This document shows positions 35,423 to 44,334 of a DNA stretch of 64,000 bases, one piece after another. A program made the position numbers and the translations under genes. Each line of letters opens with the position of its first letter. Position 1 is the first letter of the stretch. This stretch comes from Salegentibacter sp. 24 (lineage in GTDB: Bacteria > Bacteroidota > Bacteroidia > Flavobacteriales > Flavobacteriaceae). The stretch spans positions 157,650 to 221,649 of the forward strand of contig NZ_SNWE01000005.1 of the NCBI RefSeq assembly GCF_004362395.1, in the 5' to 3' direction. The notes beneath the pieces were generated by a model that saw only the letters and a program-made list of their open reading frames with translations, did not search any database and was not told the origin of the DNA.

Positions 35423-36391
35423 ATGAAAACCACACCAACTATATTTCAAACGGCCTTTGAACAAGACGTTTATAAAGGTCTTACCAGCTTTCCAAAATAT
35501 TTGCTTTCCAAATATATCTACGATCAGAAAGGCGACAAACTGTTTCAGCAAATTATGGCGATGCCAGAATATTACCTCACCGATTGTGAGCTAAATATCC
35601 TTGAAAATCATAAAGCAGCCATTGCTGAAATTATTAATAAGACTGGTGGATTTGATCTCATTGAACTCGGCGCCGGTGACGGAAAAAAAACAAAGATCCT
35701 ATTACAGTATTTAGTTGATAACAATTACGATTTTAAATATTTCCCGATAGATATAAGTCAACACGTTTTGGAAGAACTTGAACATTCTTTAAAGACGGAA
35801 ATACCTGAAGTAAATGTAAAAATCCAGCAGGGAACCTATTTTAAAACCCTGGAAAATCTTACCGATTATAACGATCGCAGAAAAGTAATTTTAGTGCTGG
35901 GTTCTAATATTGGTAACCTTTTGCACGAAAATGCAATTGAATTTCTTAGAAATTTAAAGGAGGCTATGACCCCCCAAGACATGCTATTTATGGGTTTTGA
36001 CCAGAAAAAGGATCCTAAAAAGATTTTGGATGCCTACAATGATAATACAGGAATTACTGAAGCTTTCAACAAAAATTTATTGGTTAGAATCAACAGGGAA
36101 TTAGGTGCAGATTTTAACCTGGATAGTTTTAAACATTGGGAAACATATGACCCGGAAAGCGGAACTGCCAAAAGCTATTTAGTGAGTAAATCTAAACAAA
36201 AAGTGGTGATCAACAAACTCGATCTAGAAGTGAATTTTGACGCCTGGGAAAGCATTCATACTGAAATCTCCCAAAAATATGATGATGCAATAGTAGAATG
36301 GCTGGCCGTAGAAGCTGGGCTGGAAATCCAGACTAGTTTTCAGGATAAAGAAAATGATTATAAAAATTATATTTTCCGCAGGAAAAACTAA
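35423..36391 (+). CDS. egtD: L-histidine N-alpha-methyltransferase
   Basis: A 322-residue SAM-dependent methyltransferase that trimethylates histidine to hercynine, the first step of ergothioneine synthesis. The SAM-binding motif is LIELGAGDGKKTKILL (about residue 73-88), and YFPIDISQHVLEEL, VLGSNIGNLL, FMGFDQKKDP are family segments. N-terminal YLLSKYIYDQKGDKLFQQI and MPEYYLTDCE are conserved in EgtD. It is coupled with egtB, and SAM is made by MetK at the start of the window. Its last bases overlap by 4 bp the stop of the convergent PLP gene. Confidence 0.93.
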   Translation: MKTTPTIFQTAFEQDVYKGLTSFPKYLLSKYIYDQKGDKLFQQIMAMPEYYLTDCELNILENHKAAIAEIINKTGGFDLIELGAGDGKKTKILLQYLVDNNYDFKYFPIDISQHVLEELEHSLKTEIPEVNVKIQQGTYFKTLENLTDYNDRRKVILVLGSNIGNLLHENAIEFLRNLKEAMTPQDMLFMGFDQKKDPKKILDAYNDNTGITEAFNKNLLVRINRELGADFNLDSFKHWETYDPESGTAKSYLVSKSKQKVVINKLDLEVNFDAWESIHTEISQKYDDAIVEWLAVEAGLEIQTSFQDKENDYKNYIFRRKN

Positions 36392-37473
36392 CTCCCAAAT
36401 TTCTTGATTTTTTTCAAAAGAAAATTCAGCTCTTGTTCGGTATTAAAGTAATGAAAACTTATACGTATTCCTGCTCCACGTTGAGAGGTGATTATTTGAT
36501 TTCTTCTTAGATATTCGAACAATTTGTCGTCTCCTTTAATATTAAAAATTGAAGAGTGTTCTGCACGATTTACTACACTATCTTCAAGTAAATTCATTTT
36601 TTCAAATTCGATCCTGGCCTTTGTGCTTAGAGATTGTATTCTCTGTTGAATTTCAGTTAATTCTATTTTCTTAATCAGTTTTAAAGCCTCAGCCAGGCTT
36701 CCATAATTTAAGGTGTCCTTATGGCCAGGTTCGAATTTTCCAATAAAATTGTTTTCGTAAGCTTTATATTTTCCTTGCAACGAACTAAAGCTTAAAGCCT
36801 TTGGAACTATTCTTTGGTTTACTTTTTTATCGAATAGCATAAATGCGTTTCCATAACCGGCGTTTAACCATTTATAAGTACTGCAGATAAGCACATCCAA
36901 CCCGCTCTTCTGAAAACTGAAATATTGAGTTCCGCAAAATTGAGTTCCATCGGCAATAAATAAGGTATCTGGGTATTCTTGTTTTAGTTTTTTAATAAAA
37001 TTTAGATCAATTTTGATTCCGTTGATATATTGCACAATGCTAAATGCGAAGAAATCGGGTTGATACTCAGCAAATGCCCGAGCAATATTCTCCTCTAAAT
37101 TTTCATCAATTTCGGCATATTCTATTTCAAAATTCCTGGAAGTCACTGCCCAGTTTAGCGAGGGGTAATCATCCCTAAGCAATAGCGCTTTTTGTGGTTT
37201 ATCAAGACTCTCAAGCAGAGTATCGAACCCGTAAGAAAAATTTGGCACTAAAGCAACCTGCTCAGGCGAGGCGCCAAAACATTCCCCCACAAGTTCCCTT
37301 GCAGAGGTTAAAATTTCGGCCTGTTTCTCTCTGAAAATGCTTCCCCCAAGTAAAAAATCAAGGTCGTGATTTTGCCTGAACTCCCAAACCCTTTCAGGCA
37401 ATAGGCCTGATGCCGCGGTATTTAAATAGGTGTATTGCTCTAAAACCGGAAAGCCTTTTCTTAAATTCTCCAT
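36388..37473 (-). CDS. Class V aminotransferase / cysteine-lyase-like PLP enzyme
   Basis: A 361-residue fold-type I PLP enzyme of the class V group (NifS/kynureninase-like). PLP lysine is K201 in STYKWLNAG, with ADGTQ (D175 and Q178) binding the ring. N-terminal YLNTAASGLLP and C-terminal RGAGIRISFHYFNTEQEL match the family. Its tail-to-tail position against egtD makes it a candidate for the C-S lyase step (EgtE-like) of ergothioneine formation, but desulfurase or epimerase activity is equally possible. It has its own promoter on the opposite strand. Confidence 0.75.
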   Translation of the reverse strand: MENLRKGFPVLEQYTYLNTAASGLLPERVWEFRQNHDLDFLLGGSIFREKQAEILTSARELVGECFGASPEQVALVPNFSYGFDTLLESLDKPQKALLLRDDYPSLNWAVTSRNFEIEYAEIDENLEENIARAFAEYQPDFFAFSIVQYINGIKIDLNFIKKLKQEYPDTLFIADGTQFCGTQYFSFQKSGLDVLICSTYKWLNAGYGNAFMLFDKKVNQRIVPKALSFSSLQGKYKAYENNFIGKFEPGHKDTLNYGSLAEALKLIKKIELTEIQQRIQSLSTKARIEFEKMNLLEDSVVNRAEHSSIFNIKGDDKLFEYLRRNQIITSQRGAGIRISFHYFNTEQELNFLLKKIKKFGS

Positions 37474-37536
37474 AATCCCCTGCGAATTGTTAACAAAAAC
37501 TGTAAATTTGGAATAGACACTAAATTACTTCTAATT

Positions 37537-38034
37537 ATGTTTTCTAAAAAGAAAAACACTTCCAAACTCGATGCAGAACAGCGTGAACTCTATGAACACG
37601 CTCGTAAACGCACCCTTCAGAAAAAAAGATTATTTCAGCATTTCATCATTTTTCTGATCGGAGCCGTTTTTCTCATTGTTTTAAATGTGGTGATTGGCTA
37701 TAAAGAGAATTTTATGCCCTTAGGTTATAACTGGTTTGTATGGGCCATCCTAGTCTGGGCTTTTATATTTTTAGCGCACGTTTTTAATGTTTTTGTCACC
37801 AATAAATTCCTGGGAAAAGAATGGCAGAATGAGCAAATGTCAAAACTAGTCCAAAAACAAAAGGAAAAAATTGCCCAAATGCAGGCACAGGTAGAAAAGG
37901 ATTTTCCAGCAAATCCGCCTCAAAAAAAGACAGCCTTAAAATCGGAAAATACACCTGAATTAAAAGGTGGAAGTGAGCGATTTCAACCCGGAACCAGCGA
38001 TCCAGAAAATCGTGACAAACCATACAATACTTAA
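37537..38034 (+). CDS. 2TM domain-containing membrane protein
   Basis: A 165-residue protein. Residues about 15-105 form the 2TM domain: RKRTLQKKRLFQHFIIFLIG, a first membrane helix, YNWFVWAILVWAFIFLAHVF as second, and GKEWQNEQMSKLV. The C-terminal 60 residues are lysine and glutamine rich with a possible coiled coil and then a disordered tail. The gene lies 3 bp before folA and is likely cotranscribed. In other Bacteroidota the domain is also fused to LytTR regulators; the function of the stand-alone form is not known. Confidence 0.82.
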   Translation: MFSKKKNTSKLDAEQRELYEHARKRTLQKKRLFQHFIIFLIGAVFLIVLNVVIGYKENFMPLGYNWFVWAILVWAFIFLAHVFNVFVTNKFLGKEWQNEQMSKLVQKQKEKIAQMQAQVEKDFPANPPQKKTALKSENTPELKGGSERFQPGTSDPENRDKPYNT

Positions 38035-38037
38035 TTT

Positions 38038-38520
38038 ATGATTACAATGATCGCCGCTGCAGCGGAAAATAATGCCCTGGGAAAAGATCAGGATTTGGTG
38101 TGGCATTTACCGGATGATTTCAAGCGTTTTAAAAAACTTACCAGCGGACACCATATCATTATGGGAAGAAAAACTTTTGAAACCTTTCCCAAACCTCTCC
38201 CAAACCGGACACATATCGTCATTACCAGAAAAGACAATTATCTACATAAAGACGCAACCGTGGTTTCATCTTTGGAAAAGGCGTTACAATTTGCCAGGAA
38301 AGATGAACAGCCTTTTATAATTGGTGGCGGAGAAATTTACGAATTAGGTATGGATGTTGCCGATAAAATAGAGCTTACTCGAGTACATAGTACTTTTGAA
38401 GCCGACACTTTTTTTCCGGATATAGATGAAAAAAAATGGAAATTAGTGGCAGAGGAATTTCATCCCATAGACGCCGAGCACGCTTATGCATTCACTTATC
38501 TTACCTATGTCAGAAAATGA
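38038..38520 (+). CDS. folA: Dihydrofolate reductase
   Basis: A 160-residue DHFR. MITMIAAAAENNALGKDQDL and WHLPDDFKRFKKLT give the folate-binding helix with the catalytic Asp in the first half; IIMGRKTFETF and PFIIGGGEIYELG are the NADPH-binding segments. It regenerates tetrahydrofolate used up by ThyA, whose gene lies 4.7 kb upstream. The following kinase gene starts within its last 14 bases, which indicates translational coupling. Confidence 0.96.
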   Translation: MITMIAAAAENNALGKDQDLVWHLPDDFKRFKKLTSGHHIIMGRKTFETFPKPLPNRTHIVITRKDNYLHKDATVVSSLEKALQFARKDEQPFIIGGGEIYELGMDVADKIELTRVHSTFEADTFFPDIDEKKWKLVAEEFHPIDAEHAYAFTYLTYVRK

Positions 38521-39358
38521 ATTATTACATACAATTGCAGAAGAACACCAACTTAAAAATCCAAAATTCAGTCGGCTTAAAGGTGGAGATATTAATAATG
38601 TTTTTCTTATCAATTCTGAAACTAAAAAACAGGTTGCAAAAATAAATGATGCTAATAAATTCCCTGGAATGTTTGAAGCAGAAAAAGCAGGTTTGGAGGC
38701 ACTCCAAAATCCAAATATAATTGATGTTCCCAGCGTTTTGGGAATTGGGAAAATTGAAAATAACGCGTATTTGCTCTTAGAATTTCGCGAAAGTGGAAAA
38801 AAGAAAATAGATTTCTGGAAAACCTTTGGAACCAAAATGGCTGCGTTGCACAAAACCACAGCGAAAGAATTCGGCTTTTATCAGGATAACTACATCGGCA
38901 GCCTTCCACAGCGAAATAACAAGAAAACTTCACCGGCCGATTTCTATATTTCTCAGCGTATTGAACCGCAATTAAAACTGGCAAAAGATAAAGGCTATGA
39001 ACTCCCTGTTCAATACTCTTTTTTCAAAAATATCGCATCAATAATCCCTAGTGAGGCCCCAGCCCTCATTCACGGTGATCTTTGGGGTGGCAACTATTTG
39101 GTAAATATTGAGGGAAATCCTTGTCTTATAGATCCAGCCACCGCTTTTGCTCCGCGAGAGATGGATCTTGCGATGATGAAACTCTTTGGGGGGTTCGACT
39201 CAGAATTTTTTGAGGTCTATGACCAGGAATATCCTTTGGAACCGGGATTTGAAAATCGAATTCCCATATGGCAACTATATTATTTATTGGTTCATCTCAA
39301 TCTTTTTGGGTTGGGATATAAACCCCAGGTTACCAGTATTATTAAGCAATTCAACTAA
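38507..39358 (+). CDS. Fructosamine/ketosamine kinase family protein
   Basis: A 283-residue member of the fructosamine-3-kinase family of aminoglycoside-phosphotransferase-like kinases. LKGGDINNVFLIN is the nucleotide loop, ALIHGDLWGGNYLV near residue 190 has the catalytic Asp, and CLIDPATAFAPREMDLAMMKLFGGF carries the metal-binding Asp. The substrate would be a glycated amine or protein, so a protein-repair role is inferred. The ATG at 38507, inside the end of folA, is preferred because SENELLHTIAEE aligns as the native N-terminus. Confidence 0.88.
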   Translation: MSENELLHTIAEEHQLKNPKFSRLKGGDINNVFLINSETKKQVAKINDANKFPGMFEAEKAGLEALQNPNIIDVPSVLGIGKIENNAYLLLEFRESGKKKIDFWKTFGTKMAALHKTTAKEFGFYQDNYIGSLPQRNNKKTSPADFYISQRIEPQLKLAKDKGYELPVQYSFFKNIASIIPSEAPALIHGDLWGGNYLVNIEGNPCLIDPATAFAPREMDLAMMKLFGGFDSEFFEVYDQEYPLEPGFENRIPIWQLYYLLVHLNLFGLGYKPQVTSIIKQFN

Positions 39359-39461
39359 TTTCACACTTCTTAACAGGCAGCAATATTCTTTTAGGAGTTT
39401 ATTAGCGCAGATAGCCTTAGATACTCATTAAATTGAACTTACCAATTTAAACTAAAACGAA

Positions 39462-39962
39462 ATGAGTACTGAAAATTTAAATAAGGAAGAGGCTTTGTCT
39501 AAAATGAAGTCCATGGTGAAAAGTATTAAAACAGCTATGCTGGTCACAGATTTTGGAAACAAACCTTTAAGCGCTGTTCCAATGACAACCAAAGAGGTTG
39601 ATAAGGAAGGAAATATATGGTTTTTTAGTCGATTAGATAGCGACCACAACGGAGATATTGCAAAAGACAATGATGTGCAGTTGTTATACAGCGATACCTC
39701 GGAGATGGAGTTTATCAGCATCTACGGGAAAGCTACCATTGAAACCAATCAAAATATTCTAAAGGAATTTTACGGCAAATTGGACGATGCCTGGTTTAAT
39801 GGTGTGGACGATCCCAACCTCACCGCTATTAAAGTGGTTCCAAAAGAAGCTTATTTCTGGGACAACAAACAAAATAAATTTGTAAGTTTTTTAAAAATAG
39901 GAGCGGCAGCCTTAACCGGTGAGAAAAAAGATATTGGAGAAAAAGGGAAATTGAATATTTAA
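39462..39962 (+). CDS. Pyridoxamine 5'-phosphate oxidase family general stress protein
   Basis: A 166-residue split-barrel flavin-binding protein. The residues about 20-130 show KSIKTAMLVTDFGNKPLSAVPM, GNIWFFSRLDSDHNGDIAKD, VQLLYSD and FISIYGKATI as in general stress protein 26 relatives that bind FMN or F420-like cofactors. The C-terminus VKVVPKEAYFWDNKQNK is conserved too. It stands alone, followed by a good terminator. Reaction unknown. Confidence 0.85.
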   Translation: MSTENLNKEEALSKMKSMVKSIKTAMLVTDFGNKPLSAVPMTTKEVDKEGNIWFFSRLDSDHNGDIAKDNDVQLLYSDTSEMEFISIYGKATIETNQNILKEFYGKLDDAWFNGVDDPNLTAIKVVPKEAYFWDNKQNKFVSFLKIGAAALTGEKKDIGEKGKLNI

Positions 39963-39985
39963 AAACTTATTTGTGATGGAAAGAT

Positions 39986-40019
39986 CTCGTAACAACTCAA
40001 TTGTTATGAGGTTTTTTTT
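39986..40019 (+). terminator. Intrinsic terminator
   Basis: CTCGTAACAA (39986-39995) with TTGTTATGAG (40001-40010), 10 bp including one G-T, then eight T. Confidence 0.88.
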
Positions 40020-40055
40020 ATTATTTCTATTTTAGCCGAATCTAAAAAGAATATT

Positions 40056-40937
40056 ATGAACGCATATATCTTTCCCGGTCAGGGAGCACAATTTTCAGGA
40101 ATGGGTTTAGACCTTTTTGAGAAATCTACTCAAGCACAGGAGTTATTTAATAAAGCCAATTCAATTTTAGGTTTTTCCATAACTGATATTATGTTTGAAG
40201 GTTCTGCCCAAGATCTTAAGGAAACTAAAGTTACCCAGCCGGCTGTATTTTTACATTCGGTAATTCTCAGTAAAATTTTAGGCGAAGACTTTAAACCTGA
40301 TATGGTTGCGGGCCATTCCCTGGGAGAACTTTCTGCTCTTGTAGCCAATAATACCCTTTCATTTGAAGACGGATTGAAATTAGTTTATAAACGTGCTATG
40401 GCTATGCAGCACGCCTGTGAATTAGAACCTTCTACAATGGCTGCCGTTCTAGGCTTAGAAGATGAAATAGTGGAAGCAATTTGTGCTGAAACAAGCGGAA
40501 TAGTAGTAGCTGCGAATTATAATTGCCCTGGACAATTGGTGATCTCAGGAGACTTAAAAGCAGTAGAGAATGCTTGTGAAACTTTAAAGGAGCGAGGCGC
40601 TAAAAGGGCAATGATCCTACCAGTGGGAGGTGCCTTTCATTCTCCTCTAATGGAACCCGCCAGGAAAGAACTTGCAACGGCTATAGAAAATACAAACTTT
40701 AGCACTCCGACCTGCCCAATTTATCAGAATGTAAGCACTTTTGCGGTAACTGACCCGGAAGTGATTAAGAAAAATCTCGTTTTTCAATTGACCGCTCCTG
40801 TGAAATGGACCCAGAGCATTCAGAAAATGATTAAAGATGGAGCTACAAATTTTATCGAAGTTGGGCCAGGTAAAGTTTTGCAGGGTTTAGTTAAGAAGAT
40901 AGACCGAAAAGTGGAAACCTCTTCAGCTACATTATAA
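40056..40937 (+). CDS. fabD: Malonyl CoA-acyl carrier protein transacylase
   Basis: A 293-residue FabD that loads malonyl onto ACP for fatty acid synthesis. It begins MNAYIFPGQGAQFSGMG, has the nucleophile S88 in AGHSLGELSAL, the KRAMAMQHACE arginine segment, the catalytic histidine in GGAFHSPLMEPA and ends with FIEVGPGKVLQGLVKKID. It is a single gene after a terminator; the rest of the fab cluster is not in the window. Confidence 0.96.
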   Translation: MNAYIFPGQGAQFSGMGLDLFEKSTQAQELFNKANSILGFSITDIMFEGSAQDLKETKVTQPAVFLHSVILSKILGEDFKPDMVAGHSLGELSALVANNTLSFEDGLKLVYKRAMAMQHACELEPSTMAAVLGLEDEIVEAICAETSGIVVAANYNCPGQLVISGDLKAVENACETLKERGAKRAMILPVGGAFHSPLMEPARKELATAIENTNFSTPTCPIYQNVSTFAVTDPEVIKKNLVFQLTAPVKWTQSIQKMIKDGATNFIEVGPGKVLQGLVKKIDRKVETSSATL

Positions 40938-41223
40938 AATTCTATGGCCTTTTAAAACCCCCATACAACAATCCCGAATTTTGAATATTCGGGATTGTTC
41001 ATTATAGCATTGTAATATAATTGATACCCTTACCTACTGTATAATTTAGCCCCACCTCTTTCCATTTTACGGATTAGTAACGCTCTTATAAAAAAGAAAC
41101 ATCAGCTGGAAAATACTGATCACCCAACTTCCTGAAATAAAGATTCTAAGGATGGGTATTACCGATGATGGAGAAGTAATTAAATTACAAACCCGAAAAG
41201 ATTTTCAGTTAAATATCTTATTA
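40938..41223. other. Gap after fabD with a long inverted repeat
   Basis: AACAATCCCGAA (40967-40978) and TTCGGGATTGTT (40988-40999) form a perfect 12-bp stem without a T run; it may still end fabD transcripts. The rest contains one open stretch (about 41093-41277, plus) with protein-like text such as RMGITDDGEVIKLQTRKDF that overlaps the end of the next gene; it has no proper start and may be a remnant. Confidence 0.5.
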
Positions 41224-42357
41224 CTATCCCTTCAAAAATTCAATAATAGTCTTTGAAATAAAATCAATTTGCTCATCTTCCAATTCGGTATGCATCGGAA
41301 GTGAAAGTACTTCCTGAACCAGTTGATTTGTTATTGGAAAATCGGCTTCGTTATACCTTGAATCAGCATATGCTTTTTGTTTATGCAAGGGAATAGGATA
41401 GTAAATTCCAAAAGGAATGCCTTGTTCCTGAAGGTGTTTGGCCAGGGCATCTCGTTTTCCATTTTGAATTTTAAGAGTATACTGGTGGTAAACGTGGGTA
41501 TCAGCATCCCCCATTCTTAAAGGGGTAATCACACCTTCTTCTCCTTGAAATGCCTTAGAATATGTATCAGCAGACTTTCTTCTGGTTTTATTGTAAAAAT
41601 CAAGCTTTGGCAGTTTCGCTCTTAAAACCGCCGCCTGTAAACTATCTAACCGCGAATTGACACCGACCACATCATGATGATAACGTTCATACATTCCATG
41701 GTTCACGATTCCTCGCATGGTATGTGCTAAATCATCATCGTTGGTGAAAATTGCACCGCCATCGCCATAACACCCTAAGTTCTTAGACGGAAAAAATGAA
41801 GTTGCTCCAATATGACCAAGCGTTCCGGTTTTATAGGTCTTCCCATTTTTTGAATGATAATTTCCACCTATGGCCTGAGCATTATCCTCTATTACAAAAA
41901 GATGATGTTCCTCTGCAATTTCCATAATCACATCCATATTGGCCGCCTGACCAAAGAGATGAACCGGAACAATCGCTTTTGTTTTTGGGGTGATTGCTTT
42001 TTTTATAGCTTCCGGATCAATATTAAAACTATCCGCCTCTACATCTACCAGTACAGGTGTAAGCTGAAGGAGTGCTATCACTTCAACGGTAGCCGCGAAA
42101 GTGAAGTCTGCAGTAATAACTTCATCTCCCGGTTTCAGCCCAAGCCCCATCATGGCTATTTGTAGAGCATCAGTGCCGTTTGCACAGGGAATTACATTTT
42201 TAACATCCAGATATTCTTCCAACTCCTTCTGAAACTGCTGAACTTCAGGACCGTTTATAAATGCTGCATTTTCTATTACCTGTTGAAAAGAAGTATTGAC
42301 CTGTTCTTTTATTCCTTCATACTGACCCTTAAGGTCAACCATTTGTATCTTTTTCAT
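41224..42357 (-). CDS. DegT/DnrJ/EryC1/StrS family aminotransferase
   Basis: A 377-residue PLP sugar aminotransferase. K192 in SFFPSKNLGCYGDGGAIF binds PLP; NGTDALQIAM and VIEDNAQAIGG are the cofactor loops. It converts a nucleotide-linked keto sugar to an amino sugar for surface polysaccharide; the closest type is WecE/WlbE-like. The only possible partner here is the divergent waaA, which also serves envelope glycan synthesis. The exact sugar is not determinable. Confidence 0.9.
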   Translation of the reverse strand: MKKIQMVDLKGQYEGIKEQVNTSFQQVIENAAFINGPEVQQFQKELEEYLDVKNVIPCANGTDALQIAMMGLGLKPGDEVITADFTFAATVEVIALLQLTPVLVDVEADSFNIDPEAIKKAITPKTKAIVPVHLFGQAANMDVIMEIAEEHHLFVIEDNAQAIGGNYHSKNGKTYKTGTLGHIGATSFFPSKNLGCYGDGGAIFTNDDDLAHTMRGIVNHGMYERYHHDVVGVNSRLDSLQAAVLRAKLPKLDFYNKTRRKSADTYSKAFQGEEGVITPLRMGDADTHVYHQYTLKIQNGKRDALAKHLQEQGIPFGIYYPIPLHKQKAYADSRYNEADFPITNQLVQEVLSLPMHTELEDEQIDFISKTIIEFLKG

Positions 42358-42399
42358 GTATTTTTTTTGGAGTCACGAAAATACGAAATAAGCTTCCTA

Positions 42400-42433
42400 T
42401 TGCCAATCAATTTTAATTAAAGGCCTATTTTTG
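42400..42433 (+). promoter_or_regulatory. Promoter of waaA
   Basis: TTG (42400-42402), 23 nt, TATTTTTG (42426-42433). It predicts a start near 42440, 13 nt before the TTG start codon of waaA. Confidence 0.55.
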
Positions 42434-42452
42434 CAGTAGAAACAAAAGTATT

Positions 42453-43718
42453 TTGAATTCACTTTACAATTTAGTTACTAAAATTGCTGAAAAAACATTA
42501 CCCCTGGCTGGCAGGTTTAGTCCAAAACTGCAGTTATTTACTCAGGGGAGGAAATCAGTTTTCAGCATTTTAGAAAGGGAAATCGAACCGACATCGAATT
42601 ATTTGTGGATTCATGCAGCTTCCCTTGGAGAATTCGAGCAAGCCATGCCAATAATTGAAGAGCTAAAAATAAGATTTCCAAAGTATAAGGTATTGATAAG
42701 CTTCTTCTCTCCTTCGGGTTACGAAAATAAAAAAAATCATCCACTGGCTGATGTAATTACTTACCTCCCGTTGGATACCCCACAAAATGCCCAACGATTT
42801 TTAGAGCTTACAAGACCAAAAGTAGCTTTGTTTATAAAATATGAGATTTGGCCTAATTATCTTAAGGAATTAAAAAAACGAAACATTAGAACTTTCCTGG
42901 TCTCAGGAGTTTTTAGAAAGAATCAAATCTATTTTAAACCTTACGGTGGATTTATGCGGAAGGCTCTAGGAAATTTCGAGCATTTATTTGTTCAGAATGA
43001 AACTTCGTTAAAATTACTTAATAATATAGGTTTTAAAAACATAAGCCTTAGTGGTGATACGCGCTTCGACCGTGTTTCTAAGCAAATTCGGTATAATAAT
43101 CAGCTAAAATTTGCTGAAGATTTTATAAATAATACAACTTGTTTAGTTGCCGGCAGTACTTGGTTGGAGGATGAAACTCTTTTGCTTCCTTTTATTAATG
43201 ATCCTTCAAAAAAAATAAAAATCATCCTCGCCCCTCATGAAATAAAAGAAAACAAAATAAAGGCACTTCAGCAAAAGATTAAAAAAAAATCTGTGCGATT
43301 TACAGAGAATACAAACAAAGAATTATCAAGCTATGATGTTCTGATATTAGACACTATTGGGTTACTTGGTAAGATCTATAGCTATGCTGACATCGCCTAT
43401 GTTGGTGGCGCGGCAGGAAGTTCCGGACTTCACAACATCCTGGAACCTGCTACTTTTGGAATCCCTATAATTATTGGTAAGAATTACAAAAAATTCCCGG
43501 AAGCTATCCGTCTAAGACAGCTAGCTGGATTATTCTCTGTGGAGAATGCTGAGGGCTTTTCTGAGATTTCAAATAAGCTTATTCGAGATAAGGATTTCAG
43601 GCAAAAGACGGGAATGATTGCAGGGCACTTTGTTAATAGTAACGTGGGCGCAACCAACCGCATAATAAGTTACTTAAAGGAAACATCGGTGAAAGATGAT
43701 TTAGCTAAAATTTCCTAA
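42453..43718 (+). CDS. waaA: 3-deoxy-D-manno-octulosonic acid transferase
   Basis: A 421-residue GT30 glycosyltransferase which adds Kdo to lipid A precursors at the inner membrane. The N-terminal domain shows LWIHAASLGEFEQAMPIIEEL and FLVSGVFRKNQIYFKPYGG; the C-terminal domain has AGSTWLEDETLLLPF, LAPHEIKENKIK and the donor-binding AYVGGAAGSSGLHNILEPATFG. TTG is the only fitting start; a good promoter is placed just before it. The gene shares its upstream region with the divergent sugar aminotransferase. Confidence 0.93.
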   Translation: MNSLYNLVTKIAEKTLPLAGRFSPKLQLFTQGRKSVFSILEREIEPTSNYLWIHAASLGEFEQAMPIIEELKIRFPKYKVLISFFSPSGYENKKNHPLADVITYLPLDTPQNAQRFLELTRPKVALFIKYEIWPNYLKELKKRNIRTFLVSGVFRKNQIYFKPYGGFMRKALGNFEHLFVQNETSLKLLNNIGFKNISLSGDTRFDRVSKQIRYNNQLKFAEDFINNTTCLVAGSTWLEDETLLLPFINDPSKKIKIILAPHEIKENKIKALQQKIKKKSVRFTENTNKELSSYDVLILDTIGLLGKIYSYADIAYVGGAAGSSGLHNILEPATFGIPIIIGKNYKKFPEAIRLRQLAGLFSVENAEGFSEISNKLIRDKDFRQKTGMIAGHFVNSNVGATNRIISYLKETSVKDDLAKIS

Positions 43719-43780
43719 AAAATAAATTAGGAACCGGAATATGTTGTAATTTCGAACAATAAATCAATAAATTAAAGATT

Positions 43781-44005
43781 ATGAAACGAGTACTTATTAC
43801 CGGAGTAATTTTACTGTTTACTGCAATGAGCTTTACCTCTTGTCGCGAAACAACAGAAAAAGTCACCGTAGTTAAGGAAGTTGAAAAAGAAGAACCGGTT
43901 GTTGAAGAGGAAAAAGGAATCCTTGAAAGAGCTGGGGAAAAAGTTGATAACAAAGTAAATGAAGAGATTGACGAAGAAATAGATAAGATTGACGAAAACA
44001 ATTAA
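43781..44005 (+). CDS. Small acidic lipoprotein, copy 1
   Basis: A 74-residue lipoprotein with signal peptide and lipobox SFTSC (Cys at about residue 21) followed by RETTEKVTVV and a long Glu/Lys/Asp-rich tail that is probably helical or disordered. It is the first of three genes in a row whose mature part starts C-R-E. The family is unrecognised; a role in the outer envelope is inferred from the lipobox. Confidence 0.7.
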   Translation: MKRVLITGVILLFTAMSFTSCRETTEKVTVVKEVEKEEPVVEEEKGILERAGEKVDNKVNEEIDEEIDKIDENN

Positions 44006-44098
44006 ATAATCTTATTGATTTTTATAAAATAAAAAATATATCACTTTATTTTATGAAAATTTTAGCAATATAAATGTTAAAGTTCACGCATACATCTC

Positions 44099-44106
44099 TA
44101 ATTTTG
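44099..44106 (+). promoter_or_regulatory. -7 promoter box before lipoprotein copy 2
   Basis: TAATTTTG matches TAnnTTTG and lies 28 nt before the ATG of copy 2. No TTG at the right distance was found, so it is tentative. Confidence 0.35.
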
Positions 44107-44134
44107 TTTTAACAAACTAGAAAATCACTTAATT

Positions 44135-44317
44135 ATGAAGAGATCAATTTTAATGCTCGCAATGTTTTTTACCCTAAGCACGGCATTTGTTTCTTGTAGA
44201 GAAGTTAACGAAGAGGAGGAAGTGGAAATAGATGAACAGGAAATGGAAGGTGAAATGGAAGAAATGGAGCATGAAGAAGGGGACATGGAAGCAGTTGAGC
44301 CGGCCGAAGAATATTAA
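44135..44317 (+). CDS. Small acidic lipoprotein, copy 2
   Basis: A 60-residue lipoprotein: signal MKRSILMLAMFFTLSTAF, lipobox AFVSC, then REVNEEEEVEIDEQEM and more Glu/Met-rich sequence. Nearly all of the mature part is acidic, so it is likely disordered. Copy 3 starts 17 bp after its stop. The acidic Met-rich tail could bind cations; this is only a suggestion. Confidence 0.7.
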   Translation: MKRSILMLAMFFTLSTAFVSCREVNEEEEVEIDEQEMEGEMEEMEHEEGDMEAVEPAEEY

Positions 44318-44334
44318 TACCTAAACTTAGAATC

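Noticed and set aside
40967..40999. 12-bp perfect stem as fabD terminator
   Set aside because: Not called a terminator because no T run follows on either strand; recorded as an inverted repeat in the gap.
41093..41277. Open stretch after fabD with text such as MGITDDGEVIKLQ
   Set aside because: No sensible start, no neighbour support and it overlaps the end of the DegT aminotransferase gene; at best a remnant.
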